Assembly: GCA_020621405.1 (NCBI GenBank)
Contig: JAHRYN010000001.1
Location: 124,001-188,000, forward strand
Source: Betaproteobacteria bacterium
Lineage (GTDB): Bacteria > Pseudomonadota > Gammaproteobacteria > Burkholderiales > Rhodocyclaceae
DNA length: 64,000 nt
Direction of reading: 5' to 3'
Below, piece after piece: positions 39,211-48,086 of the stretch; positions within the stretch are counted from its first letter, which is position 1, and every line of letters begins with the position of its first letter. Made by a program: the position numbers and the translations under genes. The notes under the pieces were generated by a model that made no database searches, was not told the DNA's origin, and saw only the letters and a program-made list of their open reading frames with translations.

Positions 39211-40052
39211 GCCATTCCACACCTCCCGACGACGACGCATCCATGGTGACGCTGCAGCAACTGCTGGCCGAAGCGCTGAAACCGGTCGATTTCGACAGCG
39301 CCCGCAGCGACGCATTGCGCTCGCGCCTGCTGGCGCGCGCCCGTACCAGCCTGATTGCACGCGCCCGCCACACCATCGTCCGCCGTGACGACGATCGGTG
39401 GGCACGCGTGGTCGACGGCGTACGCGTGAAACTGCTGAACGAAGACACGGGCACGCGTTCGGTGCTGGTCGAATTCGATGCGGGCTCGGCGCTGCCGATG
39501 CACCGGCACCACGAACACGAGCAATGCCTCGTGCTGCGCGGCGATCTGCAGATGGACGACCTCGACATCCGCGCCGGCGATTATCACGAAGCGCCGGCGG
39601 GCAGCCGGCACGGCCGGGTCAGTTCAACCGGAGGTGCGCTGATCTACCTGCGCGGCGTCTCGCTGGGCGACACAAGGAGCGTCGTGCGTGACATGCTGAC
39701 CGCCTGGCTGCCCGGCCGTGGCGGCATGCCGCGCACGATACGCGCCGGCGAAGGCGCATGGTCGGACATGGCACCGGGCGTGCAGCTGAAGCGCCTGTTC
39801 GAAGGCAACACCGAAAACTCCATGCTGCTGCGCCTTCAACCCGGCGCGCGTATTGCGCCCGATCAGGGTGGCTTTCCGGGTGAATGCCTGCTGATCGAAG
39901 GAGAAGCCTTCGTTGGCGACACCCTGCTGCGTGCCGGAGAATATGACTGCGCGTCCGACGAGGCGGACGCCTGCGAACTGAGCAGCGACATCGGCGCCCT
40001 GTTCTACCTGCACAGCCGGCGCACGTGCCTTCCTTTTGCGCCCTCGTCTTGA
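39207..40052 (+). CDS. Double-cupin protein, probable ChrR-like partner of the ECF sigma factor
   Basis: Protein of 281 residues: an N-terminal helical segment of about 65 residues, a first cupin (about 75-155) with MHRHHEHEQCLVLRG and GSRHG giving an HxH, Glu, His metal site, and a second cupin (about 185-275) lacking those ligands. ChrR proteins combine a zinc anti-sigma domain (HxxxCxxC) with such a cupin and release RpoE under singlet oxygen. Here the N-terminal segment contains no HxxxCxxC motif, so sigma binding, if any, must use another surface. Assignment as anti-sigma rests on the four-base overlap with the sigma gene and on the cupin. Confidence 0.68.
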   Translation: MSHSTPPDDDASMVTLQQLLAEALKPVDFDSARSDALRSRLLARARTSLIARARHTIVRRDDDRWARVVDGVRVKLLNEDTGTRSVLVEFDAGSALPMHRHHEHEQCLVLRGDLQMDDLDIRAGDYHEAPAGSRHGRVSSTGGALIYLRGVSLGDTRSVVRDMLTAWLPGRGGMPRTIRAGEGAWSDMAPGVQLKRLFEGNTENSMLLRLQPGARIAPDQGGFPGECLLIEGEAFVGDTLLRAGEYDCASDEADACELSSDIGALFYLHSRRTCLPFAPSS

Positions 40053-40084
40053 CGGACGCGGGCGGTTTCGATTAGCTTTCGGCA

Positions 40085-40210
40085 CGAAGGGGAGTAGCTC
40101 CGCGCTGCATGTCGTCAATACGAAGCTTCGGCTTCCGGCATGCAGGCAGTGCGTGGTTCGGCCATGCACCGTGAGCCAGACCTTTGCCGTGCGCGGCAAG
40201 GGATGCTCCG
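40085..40210 (+). ncRNA. yybP-ykoY manganese riboswitch
   Basis: The leader carries both conserved loops of the yybP-ykoY class: AAGGGGAGTAGC at 40088-40099 and GAGCCAGACCTTTGCC at 40173-40188, the latter closing on GGCAAGG at 40196-40202. GTCAATACG is present at 40112-40120, and a variable hairpin lies between. This class binds Mn2+ and controls Mn exporters and TerC/Alx proteins, and the gene directly downstream is terC. Helix boundaries are estimated by eye. Confidence 0.88.
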
Positions 40211-40219
40211 TCTGATCGG

Positions 40220-40260
40220 AAAGGCCTTGTGTGCGTGCGGACACAAGGCCTTTTTCTTTG
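40220..40260 (+). terminator. Intrinsic terminator, expression platform of the riboswitch
   Basis: A perfect 13-base stem (40220-40232 with 40241-40253) with an 8-base loop runs into TTTTTCTTT. It lies 20 bases before the terC ATG, so it should stop transcription unless the upstream manganese-bound aptamer prevents its folding. Confidence 0.82.
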
Positions 40261-40280
40261 ATCCGGTGGAGCGTGACGAA

Positions 40281-41237
40281 ATGGAATCAGTGGCAACAGG
40301 GTGGATGTGGGCCGCCTTCGCGGCGGTCGTGCTGATGATGCTGTTCATCGACCTGTATGTGGTCGGCGGTGGACGACGGCACGCGGTGAGCTTTCGCGAG
40401 GCGGCGACCTGGTCGGTGGTGTGGGTCGGCGTATCGATGTCTTTCGCGGCCGGCCTCTGGTGGGTGCTCGACGGACAGATCGGCCGCGAGCTCGCCAACG
40501 AACGGACGCTCGAGTTCGTGACCGGCTATCTGATCGAGAAATCGCTGGCGGTCGACAACATATTCGTCTGGCTGATGCTGTTCGGCTACTTCGCCATTCC
40601 GGCCGAACTGCAGAAGCGCGTGCTGATCTACGGCGTGATTGGCGCCATCGTGCTGCGCACGATCATGATCTTCGCCGGCGCCTGGCTGATCGAGCAGTTC
40701 CACTGGGTGCTCTACCTGTTCGGTGCCTTCCTGCTCGTCACCGGCGTCCGGATGGCCTGGTTCGCCGGACATTCGCCCGATCTGGAGAAAAACCCGGTGC
40801 TGCGCTGGATACGGTCGCACATCAAGGTCACGACACAGCTCGAAGGCGAGCGCTTCTTCGTGCTGCGCAACGGCGTGCGCCATGCCACCCCGCTCCTTCT
40901 CGTGCTGGTGCTGGTGGAATTGAGCGACGTCGTGTTCGCGGTGGATTCGATCCCGGCCATCTTCGCCATCACGACCGATCCGTTCATCGTGCTGACGTCC
41001 AATGTGTTTGCCATCCTCGGCCTGCGTGCGATGTACTTTCTGCTCGCCGGCATGGCCGACCGCTTCCCGCTGCTGAAATACGGCCTTGCCGCGGTACTGG
41101 TGTTCATCGGCGCCAAGATGATGCTGATGGACCTGTTCAAGATACCGGTGTGGCTGTCGCTGCTGGTGGTGGCGACACTGATCGGCGGTTCGGTGTGGCT
41201 GTCGCTGCGCCGGACGGCGCGCGGGACGGTGCGCTGA
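40281..41237 (+). CDS. terC: TerC/Alx-family membrane protein, probable manganese exporter
   Basis: Integral membrane protein of 318 residues with about eight to nine helices. The two TerC acidic motifs are visible: [12 protein letters not shown] (about residue 85) and [14 protein letters not shown] (about residue 215). The ATG at 40281 is preceded by GGTGGAG; an upstream in-frame ATG at 40140 lies inside the riboswitch and is rejected. Alx/TerC proteins relate to manganese homeostasis, and the riboswitch supports that. The gene is monocistronic here and converges on radA. Confidence 0.88.
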   Translation: MESVATGWMWAAFAAVVLMMLFIDLYVVGGGRRHAVSFREAATWSVVWVGVSMSFAAGLWWVLDGQIGRELANERTLEFVTGYLIEKSLAVDNIFVWLMLFGYFAIPAELQKRVLIYGVIGAIVLRTIMIFAGAWLIEQFHWVLYLFGAFLLVTGVRMAWFAGHSPDLEKNPVLRWIRSHIKVTTQLEGERFFVLRNGVRHATPLLLVLVLVELSDVVFAVDSIPAIFAITTDPFIVLTSNVFAILGLRAMYFLLAGMADRFPLLKYGLAAVLVFIGAKMMLMDLFKIPVWLSLLVVATLIGGSVWLSLRRTARGTVR

Positions 41238-41261
41238 AAATGCGGCTGCGCGGGCCGGGCG

Positions 41262-42623
41262 TCACTCCAGCTCGCGCAGCGTCGCGAACGCCTCTTCGAC
41301 GCGCTCGACCGGAATGACGGTCAGACCGTCGATCTTCTGTTTGGGTGCATTGGCCTTCGGGATCAGCGCATGCGTGAAGCCGAGCTTGGCCGCCTCGCGC
41401 AGCCGTTCCTGGCCGCGCGGCGCCGGGCGGATCTCGCCGGCCAGACCGACTTCGCCGAAGGCAACCAGTTTCTGCGGCAGCGGCCGGTTCTTCAGCGACG
41501 ACACGATGGCCAGCAGCACCGGCAGATCACCTGCCGGCTCGCCGATCTTGACGCCGCCGACCGCATTGACGAACACATCCTGATCGGCGCACACCACGCC
41601 GGCATGGCGATGCAGCACCGCCAGCAACATGGCCAGCCGCGCGCCATCGAGGCCGACCGTGAGCCGGCGCGGATTGCCGTGCGCGCTGTCGACCAGTGCC
41701 TGGATTTCCACCAGCAGCGGCCGCGTGCCTTCCTGCGTCACCATCACGCAGGAGCCGGACACCGGCTGCGCGTGCTGCGACAGGAACATCGCCGACGGGT
41801 TGGACACGCCGCGCAGGCCGCGCTCGGTCATCGCGAACACACCCAGCTCATTGACCGCGCCATAGCGGTTCTTGAAGGCGCGGATCAGCCGGAAGCTTGA
41901 GCTGGTCTCGCCTTCGAAATAGAGCACGGTGTCGACGATGTGCTCGAGCACGCGCGGTCCCGCCAACGTGCCCTCCTTGGTCACGTGACCGACCAGTATC
42001 AGGCTGTGCCCGGCCTGCTTGGCCGCGCGGGTCAACTGGGCCGCGCATTCGCGTACCTGGGCGACCGAACCCGGCGCTGACGTCAGCTGTTCGGAATAGA
42101 CGGTCTGTATCGAATCGACCACCACCACGCGCGGCCGGGTGTCCGACAGCACCGCGCCGATCTTCTCGAGATTGATTTCCGCCAGCAGCTGCAGTCCGGA
42201 CGGATCGAGCGCCAGACGCTGTGCACGCAGCGCGACCTGCTCGCCGGATTCCTCGCCGGTGATGTACAGCGTGCTGACCCGGGACGCGAGCTGCGCCAGC
42301 GCCTGCAGCAGCAGCGTCGACTTGCCTATGCCCGGATCGCCACCGATCAGCACCACGCCGCCGGGCACCAGGCCGCCGCCGAGCACGCGGTCGAATTCAT
42401 CCAGCCCTGTGGGCAGCCGCGGTTCCTCGCGCGGCCGGATGTCGGCCAGCGTCTGCACCGTGGCCGTGCCGGCGAGCGAAGCGAAACGGTGCGCACCACT
42501 GCCCTGCTCCGCCACTGTTTCGACCAGCGTGTTCCACGCGTTGCAGCCCGGGCACTGACCGGCCCACTTCGGACTGGTCGCGCCGCATTCGTTGCAGCTG
42601 TACTGGCTTTTTGTCTTGGCCAT
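41262..42623 (-). CDS. radA: DNA repair protein RadA
   Basis: RecA-like branch migration ATPase of 453 residues. It has the N-terminal four-cysteine zinc finger (CNECG and CPGCNAW), Walker A GGDPGIGKSTLLLQ, the RadA-specific FKNRYGAVNELGVF, and a C-terminal Lon-protease-like domain. It processes recombination intermediates with RecA. Length matches the family. It is six bases downstream of alr, so the two are likely co-transcribed. Confidence 0.95.
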   Translation of the reverse strand: MAKTKSQYSCNECGATSPKWAGQCPGCNAWNTLVETVAEQGSGAHRFASLAGTATVQTLADIRPREEPRLPTGLDEFDRVLGGGLVPGGVVLIGGDPGIGKSTLLLQALAQLASRVSTLYITGEESGEQVALRAQRLALDPSGLQLLAEINLEKIGAVLSDTRPRVVVVDSIQTVYSEQLTSAPGSVAQVRECAAQLTRAAKQAGHSLILVGHVTKEGTLAGPRVLEHIVDTVLYFEGETSSSFRLIRAFKNRYGAVNELGVFAMTERGLRGVSNPSAMFLSQHAQPVSGSCVMVTQEGTRPLLVEIQALVDSAHGNPRRLTVGLDGARLAMLLAVLHRHAGVVCADQDVFVNAVGGVKIGEPAGDLPVLLAIVSSLKNRPLPQKLVAFGEVGLAGEIRPAPRGQERLREAAKLGFTHALIPKANAPKQKIDGLTVIPVERVEEAFATLRELE

Positions 42624-42629
42624 TCCGGG

Positions 42630-43772
42630 TCAGCCAGTCAGTGCGGAAACATCCGCATTGCCCACCTCGACCGCCGGCACGCGCAGCGCCAGCGCACACA
42701 GCAGCTCGTAATTGACGGTGCCTGCGGCGGCAGCGACGTCGTCCAGCGAGACGTGCTCGCCCCACAGTTCGACCACGCTGCCCAGAGCGGCAGCCGGTAT
42801 GTCGGTGAGGTCGACCGAAATCATGTCCATCGACACCCGGCCGACCAGCCGGCTGCGCACGCCATCGACCGCAACCGGCGTGCCGTTGGGCGCATGACGT
42901 GGATAGCCGTCGGCATAGCCACAAGCGACCGTACCGATGCGCATCGCGCGCTCGGCAGTGAAGATGCCGCCGTAGCCGATGCGTTCGCCCGGCTGCAGGT
43001 GCTGCACCGCAATCACCTTGGCCTCGAAACGCATGACCGGCTTGAGTCCGATCTGCTCAGCACTCGCGTAGGCGGTGGCGGGACTGGCGCCGTACAGCAG
43101 GATGCCCGGACGCACCCAATCGGCGTGCGTCTGAGGGAAACGCAGCAGTGCGGCCGAATTGGCCATGGTCAGCGGCCCGTCGAAGCCTTCGGTCAGCGGC
43201 CGGAAGCGGGCAAGCTGCGTTTCGACGCCGCGCTCGCCGTCGGCGTCGGCAAAATGCGTCATCAGCCCGATCACGCCGGCATGCGGCCAGGCGCGCAGGC
43301 GTGCCAGCGCCGCCATGGCCTGCGCCGGCGGAATGCCCAGCCGGTTCATGCCGCTGTTGATCTTCAGGAACAGCGGCACCCTGGTTCCGGCCGGCAGGCT
43401 GACTGACGCCAGCCAGTCGAGTTGTTCGAAAGTGTGTACGACGACAGTGAGCTGGCGCGCCGCGATTTCCGGTAGATCCTTCGGGCTGAAGAAACCTTCG
43501 AGCAGCAGTATGGGCTGCGTGATGCCGGCTTCGCGCAGGCGCACCGCGTCCTCCAGATCCAACAGCGCGAAGCCGTCGGCCAGCCCGGCCAGCCCGCGCG
43601 CGATGCGCGTGATGCCGTGACCGTAGGCATTGGCCTTAATGACGGCCCACATCCTGGCGCCGCCGGCCAGCTCGCGGGTACGCAGGTAATTGTGGCGCAG
43701 CGCGTCGAAATCGATGCGGGCGTGGATCGGACGGAACAGCGGGAAGGATTCGGTGTACGGAGGGCGCGACAT
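42630..43772 (-). CDS. alr: Alanine racemase
   Basis: PLP enzyme of 380 residues that makes D-alanine for peptidoglycan. The PLP lysine is in VIKANAYGHGITR (about residue 45). RLGIPPAQAMAALARL, GYGGIFTAERAMRIGTVACG and YADGYPRHAPNGTPV (with the second catalytic tyrosine region) are all as in Alr/DadX. RadA follows after six bases, an arrangement common in related bacteria. No dadA is nearby, so the biosynthetic Alr is favoured over the catabolic DadX. Confidence 0.92.
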   Translation of the reverse strand: MSRPPYTESFPLFRPIHARIDFDALRHNYLRTRELAGGARMWAVIKANAYGHGITRIARGLAGLADGFALLDLEDAVRLREAGITQPILLLEGFFSPKDLPEIAARQLTVVVHTFEQLDWLASVSLPAGTRVPLFLKINSGMNRLGIPPAQAMAALARLRAWPHAGVIGLMTHFADADGERGVETQLARFRPLTEGFDGPLTMANSAALLRFPQTHADWVRPGILLYGASPATAYASAEQIGLKPVMRFEAKVIAVQHLQPGERIGYGGIFTAERAMRIGTVACGYADGYPRHAPNGTPVAVDGVRSRLVGRVSMDMISVDLTDIPAAALGSVVELWGEHVSLDDVAAAAGTVNYELLCALALRVPAVEVGNADVSALTG

Positions 43773-43828
43773 GAAGACTGGAAGGTGGGGCCTGACGTTC
43801 GACCCCGGATTGTAGAACGTGAAGCGCG

Positions 43829-44728
43829 CTAGCGTGGCCCGGACAGTCGTGTCACCGCAAACTCGCCGAACTTCCGCGCCATATAGGTGCGGAAGCGCTC
43901 GGACGGAAAGAGCAGCGCCATGTGACGGATCAGCCGCGGCCGCAGCGGTATCGCCACCAGCAGACCGAGACTGGTCTCGTGACGGATCGCAGCGCGCGAC
44001 AGGATGGAATAGGCCAGACCGCGTTCGAGCACGCCCTTGACCGACGACAGGCGGTCGAGCTCGAACGCCAGCGGCAGCTTGGCCGGATCAACGCCGCCAC
44101 GCGAAAGATAGTTGTCGAGCAGAGCCCGCACGCTGCCGGCATCGCGTCCGGCACACGGATGCAGCAGCAGGTGCTCGGGCGTCACCTCCGGCAGCCGGGC
44201 AAGCGGAAAATCGGGCGAACACACGACCACCAGCTCGTCCTCGGCACACGGTTCGACCATCACCTGGGCGCCACCGCGCCCCAGACCTTCGACGATGCCG
44301 ATGTCGAGCACCCGCTGGTCGACCATGTCCTCGATCACGTCCGGATTGTCTACGGTAAGTCGCGGCACCACGTTCGGGTGGGCAATCCGGAATTCGGCCA
44401 GCACCGGTGGTAGGTGGTACTCGGCCACGGTCGGTGTCGCGCCGATCAGCAGGTGGCCGCGCAGATTGGTTGCCATGGCCTGAAGTTCGTTCTCCAGACT
44501 GGCGAACAGATCAAGGATGCGGTCAGCGTAATCCTTGACCCGCAGGCCTTCCTGCGTCAGCGACACCCGGCCGTGTGCGCGTTCGAACAGTCGTGTTCCG
44601 AAGTGTTCTTCCAGCTGCTTGATCTGGAACGTGACCGCCGGCTGAGTCATCTGCAGAAGTTCTGCTGCACGCGTGAACGACATCTGGCTTGCCGCCGCGT
44701 GAAACACTTCAAGCCTTCTATCGGGCAT
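43829..44728 (-). CDS. LysR-family transcriptional regulator
   Basis: Regulator of 299 residues. The N-terminal winged helix (1-62, FTRAAELLQMTQPAVTFQIK) is followed by a periplasmic-binding-protein-like effector domain. The AGAGGAAAAA Shine-Dalgarno supports the ATG at 44728; the frame stays open far upstream but that part overlaps lplT on the other strand and is not coding. It is divergent from lplT with a 234-base spacer, so it may control lplT or itself. The effector cannot be deduced. Confidence 0.87.
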   Translation of the reverse strand: MPDRRLEVFHAAASQMSFTRAAELLQMTQPAVTFQIKQLEEHFGTRLFERAHGRVSLTQEGLRVKDYADRILDLFASLENELQAMATNLRGHLLIGATPTVAEYHLPPVLAEFRIAHPNVVPRLTVDNPDVIEDMVDQRVLDIGIVEGLGRGGAQVMVEPCAEDELVVVCSPDFPLARLPEVTPEHLLLHPCAGRDAGSVRALLDNYLSRGGVDPAKLPLAFELDRLSSVKGVLERGLAYSILSRAAIRHETSLGLLVAIPLRPRLIRHMALLFPSERFRTYMARKFGEFAVTRLSGPR

Positions 44729-44962
44729 TTTTTCCTCTGTATAAGTGACACCTGCCCTCGTGTTTATAGACCATGTCGGGCTTGAGCGGTGAACGAAAAC
44801 ACAGGGTATCGCGGCTTGCGTGGCGCAATCGAAAACTTTCCTGCATCCTGCAAAAAGCATTGTTGCCGCTGTCCGGACCGTCACGGGGACGTCCCGACGT
44901 TCGTGGTATAAAGGCGCACTTTTTGCGCAAGGCCGGCAGGCTGTTCCGGCCCAGATCGCCCG

Positions 44963-46228
44963 ATGCCTTTCGGCTTCTACATCATCATGGCCGCGCAGTT
45001 CTTCTCTGCGCTGGCCGACAATGCACTGCTGGTCGTAGCCATCTTCGTGCTCAAGGACGCCCACGCGCCCGGCTGGCAAATTCCCCTGCTCAAGCTGTTC
45101 TTCACCATTTCCTATGTGGTGCTGGCCGCCTTCGTCGGCGCTTTCGCCGATTCGATGGCGAAGCGGCGGGTGATGCTGATCAGCAACACGATCAAGGTGG
45201 TCGGCTGCGCCATGATGTTCCATGCCGTCCACCCGCTGGCTGCCTACGCCGTCGTCGGTCTGGGCGCCGCCGCCTACTCGCCGGCCAAGTACGGCATCCT
45301 GACCGAATACCTGCCGCACCGCCTGCTGGTCGTCGCCAATGGCTGGATCGAGGGACTGACCGTCGGCGCCATCATCCTCGGCGTATTGATGGGCGGCCTG
45401 CTGATCGACCCCAATCTGAGCGAGCGGCTGCTGGCGCTGGATCTTCCCCTGATCGACACCGGACTCGACACTACGGTGGAAATCAGTCTGGCCATCGTCG
45501 GCGGGCTGTACGTGCTGGCGGCGCTGTTCAACCTGTTCATCCCCGATACCGGCGTCAAGCTCAAGCCCCTGCACGGCAGCGCCAGTGCGCTGCTGGCCGA
45601 TTTCACGCACAGCTACAAGGCACTGTGGCGCGACAAGCTGGGCCAGATCTCGCTCGCCGTGACCACGCTTTTCTGGGGTGCCGGCGCAACGCTGCAGTTC
45701 ATCGTGATCGACTGGGCGGACCGGGCCCTGGGCATGGGGCTGTCGCAGGCATCGAAGCTGCAGGGCGTGGTCGCGGTCGGCATCGCCATCGGCGCCATCA
45801 TGGCGGCACGGCGCATCACGCTGAAAGGATCGGTGCGCGTCATCCCGCTGGGGATTGCGATGGGTCTGCTGGTGCCGCTGATGATCCTGGTCACCAGCCT
45901 GTGGACGGCCGTTCCAGTCCTGATCCTGATCGGCGCCTGCGCGGGGTTTTTCGTGGTGCCGATGAATGCCCTGCTGCAGCATCGTGGGCACCTGCTGATG
46001 GGTGCCGGACATTCGATCGCGGTACAGAACTTCAACGAAAACCTGTCAATACTGGTGATGACCGGCCTGTACGCCGCACTGCTGGCCGGCGGCCTGTCCG
46101 TTTACACGGTGATGGTCGTATTCGGCCTGTTTGTCGCCGCCACCATGTTCATGGTCGGCAAGTGGCATCAGGCCAACCAGCGCCGGCGCGACGACGTGGC
46201 GCTGCTCGACGACGGTTTCGGTCACTGA
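44963..46228 (+). CDS. lplT: Lysophospholipid transporter LplT
   Basis: Major facilitator protein of 421 residues with twelve predicted helices. The LplT-type N-terminus (FFSALADNALLVVAIFVLKD) and GAAAYSPAKYGILTEYLP are characteristic. LplT flips lysophosphatidylethanolamine into the inner leaflet for reacylation by Aas. No aas gene is adjacent or fused here. The upstream spacer has a TATAAA at 44907-44912 but no matching -35, so I do not call a promoter. Confidence 0.88.
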   Translation: MPFGFYIIMAAQFFSALADNALLVVAIFVLKDAHAPGWQIPLLKLFFTISYVVLAAFVGAFADSMAKRRVMLISNTIKVVGCAMMFHAVHPLAAYAVVGLGAAAYSPAKYGILTEYLPHRLLVVANGWIEGLTVGAIILGVLMGGLLIDPNLSERLLALDLPLIDTGLDTTVEISLAIVGGLYVLAALFNLFIPDTGVKLKPLHGSASALLADFTHSYKALWRDKLGQISLAVTTLFWGAGATLQFIVIDWADRALGMGLSQASKLQGVVAVGIAIGAIMAARRITLKGSVRVIPLGIAMGLLVPLMILVTSLWTAVPVLILIGACAGFFVVPMNALLQHRGHLLMGAGHSIAVQNFNENLSILVMTGLYAALLAGGLSVYTVMVVFGLFVAATMFMVGKWHQANQRRRDDVALLDDGFGH

Positions 46229-46243
46229 GCAAGCCGCCGGGTT

Positions 46244-46795
46244 TCAGCCACGCGGCACCCAGGCACCGTCGTCGCGCCGGCAGGCCGCGCCTTTCGATAT
46301 CACGCTGCGCCCCGCCGCCTCGCCGCGCAAGGCAAAGCTGCGGCAGAGCCGTCCGGTCGCCTTGCCCGGCGTCAGTGTGTAATTGACGCCATCCGATCGC
46401 CAGCGGACCGTGCGACCGTTCGCGCCCAGTTCGAGCGTGTGCCCGATGCAGGCGCGGTCGGCTTCGTCCAGATCGCGGCGGACGCTGGCATTGATCAGTG
46501 CAGCTTTCGTCGAACCGAGCACGATGGCAACCGGTCGCGCGTCGCTTCCATCCCCTGCCGTTTCAAGCGCAGCGCTGATCGCCGCGCGATTGCACACGCC
46601 CGCCCGCACCCCGTAATCATCCGGCCAGATCGCACCGTTCGGGCCGGTATGAGTGGCGGCATGATCGGTTTCGGTCTTCGCCAGCCCGTCCCTGGCAACG
46701 GCGCTGGCCGATGCGTCGGTCAGCGCAGACAGGACGGATACGGACAGACCGAGCGCCAGCAGGCACCTAGCGGAAATGCGCACGGATGGCTCCAT
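46244..46795 (-). CDS. Secreted surface-antigen-like protein
   Basis: Protein of 183 residues with a signal peptide (cleavage near SASA, about residue 31). The C-terminal 70 residues (GHTLELGANGRTVRWRSDG, YTLTPGKATGRLCRSF, ISKGAACRRDDGAWVP) resemble the C-terminal domain of RT0821/Lpp0805-type surface antigens, including the two cysteines. The N-terminal half contains no glycine zipper, unlike many relatives. It is probably periplasmic or outer-membrane associated. It is transcribed convergently with lplT, and its function is unknown. Confidence 0.62.
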   Translation of the reverse strand: MEPSVRISARCLLALGLSVSVLSALTDASASAVARDGLAKTETDHAATHTGPNGAIWPDDYGVRAGVCNRAAISAALETAGDGSDARPVAIVLGSTKAALINASVRRDLDEADRACIGHTLELGANGRTVRWRSDGVNYTLTPGKATGRLCRSFALRGEAAGRSVISKGAACRRDDGAWVPRG

Positions 46796-46839
46796 GAATT
46801 AAATCGCGCGATCCTAGCATCGGCGCCGACCGCGCGCTG

Positions 46840-47589
46840 TCAGCCCAGACTGGCACGCGCAAAGCACAGATCTTCCCAGGCCTTCGCCTTATCGTGCGGA
46901 TTGCGCAGCAGGTAAGCCGGATGGTAGGTCACCACGACCGGAATGCCGCCGTGATCGAGCAGGCGCCCGCGCACCGCATTGATCTTCACTTCGCCGCCCA
47001 GCAGCGTCTGCGCAGCAGGCCGGCCGAGCGCGACGATGATGCGCGGCTGGATGAGCTCGATCTGGCGCTCCAGATAGGGCTGGCAGGTGGCGATTTCATC
47101 CGCTTCCGGCGTACGGTTGCCCGGCGGACGGCATTTGACCGCATTGGCTATGTATACATTGCGGCCGCGGGCCAGTCCGATCGCGGCCAGCATGGCGTCC
47201 AGCAGCTTGCCTGCCTGACCGACGAAAGGTTCACCGCGCTGATCCTCCTCGGCGCCCGGACCTTCCCCCACGAACAGCCAGTCCGCCTGACGGTCGCCCA
47301 CGCCCGGCACCGCCTTGTTGCGCCGTTCATGCAGCCGACAGGCGCGGCATTCGCGGATCGCCGATTCGAGCGTATCCCAGTCCAGACCGGCGGCGACAAC
47401 GGCCCCGGCAGCAGACGACGGGACAGGCACGGCTAGCGTCGGCCTCACGCGCTCCTGCTGCTGCTCCGGTTGCGGTGCGGAGACCGGCGCCGGTGCCTCG
47501 ACATCCGTCCTTTCGGCGGCAGGCGAGCTGCGCAGGCGCCACACGGGAGCCAGCCCCATTTCGCGAAGAATGGCGGCTCGGCGGTTCAT
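46840..47589 (-). CDS. Family 4 uracil-DNA glycosylase (iron-sulfur type)
   Basis: Protein of 249 residues. The first 85 residues are a low-complexity Pro/Ala/Gln extension; the catalytic domain starts near ECRACRLHERRNKAVPG. Family 4 motifs include FVGEGPGAEEDQRGEPFVG and YITNAVKC-like YIANAVKCRPPGNRTP, ending in VVTYHPAYLLRNP. Four cysteines (CRAC, VKC, ATC) fit the [4Fe-4S] site. It removes uracil from DNA. The ATG at 47589 overlaps the rimI stop by four bases (ATGA), so tsaB, rimI and this gene form one operon. Confidence 0.9.
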   Translation of the reverse strand: MNRRAAILREMGLAPVWRLRSSPAAERTDVEAPAPVSAPQPEQQQERVRPTLAVPVPSSAAGAVVAAGLDWDTLESAIRECRACRLHERRNKAVPGVGDRQADWLFVGEGPGAEEDQRGEPFVGQAGKLLDAMLAAIGLARGRNVYIANAVKCRPPGNRTPEADEIATCQPYLERQIELIQPRIIVALGRPAAQTLLGGEVKINAVRGRLLDHGGIPVVVTYHPAYLLRNPHDKAKAWEDLCFARASLG

Positions 47590-48086
47590 CGCGCCCACCA
47601 TCCGTCGAGTTCCGCACTCATCACGATGGCATCCTCGCGACCATCGGCTGCCGGGTAGTAGCCAGGGCGCCGTCCGATCGGACTGAAACCGGCGCGGTCA
47701 TACATCGCCCTTGCCGCCACATTGGATGGTCGCACCTCCAGAAACATGCGTTCGGCACCGTAGCCCCTGGCCTCGTGCACCAGATGGTCGAGCATGCAGC
47801 GCCCCAGTCCGTGGCGCTGCCGACCGCGGACGACACTTATATTGAGCAGATGCGCCTCATCCAGCACGCACATCATGACCGCATAGGCGGCCAGCGCCCC
47901 GTCCTGCCAGAGCACGCGACAGCAGTATCCCGCGGCCAGCGAGTCGGCGAAATTCAGGCGTGACCACGGGAAATCGTAGAGCGTGCCCTCGACGTCAGCC
48001 ACTTCGTCGAGATGTTCGTCGCGCATCGGTGCAAACGACAGCTTCGGACTGTCGTCCCTTGCCGGCCAAGCCTGCGCCCGCATCAT
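47586..48086 (-). CDS. rimI: Ribosomal protein S18 alanine N-acetyltransferase RimI
   Basis: GNAT acetyltransferase of 166 residues. The core VVRGRQRHGLGRCMLDHLV (acetyl-CoA loop) and FLEVRPSNVAARAMYDRAGF are typical of RimI, which acetylates the N-terminus of ribosomal protein S18. The tsaB-rimI neighbourhood strengthens the assignment. The ATG at 48086 overlaps the tsaB stop by four bases. Confidence 0.88.
   Translation of the reverse strand: MMRAQAWPARDDSPKLSFAPMRDEHLDEVADVEGTLYDFPWSRLNFADSLAAGYCCRVLWQDGALAAYAVMMCVLDEAHLLNISVVRGRQRHGLGRCMLDHLVHEARGYGAERMFLEVRPSNVAARAMYDRAGFSPIGRRPGYYPAADGREDAIVMSAELDGWWAR

Noticed and set aside
40140-40280. Extended N-terminus of TerC from the ATG at 40140
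   Set aside because: This stretch is the riboswitch and its terminator; the extra residues do not match TerC proteins.
44907-44912. TATAAA before lplT as a promoter
   Set aside because: No -35 at the right distance; the nearest TTGCCG is too far upstream.
44729-46012. Upstream extension of the LysR reading frame
   Set aside because: It runs antisense through lplT, while a good Shine-Dalgarno and the family N-terminus mark 44728 as the start.
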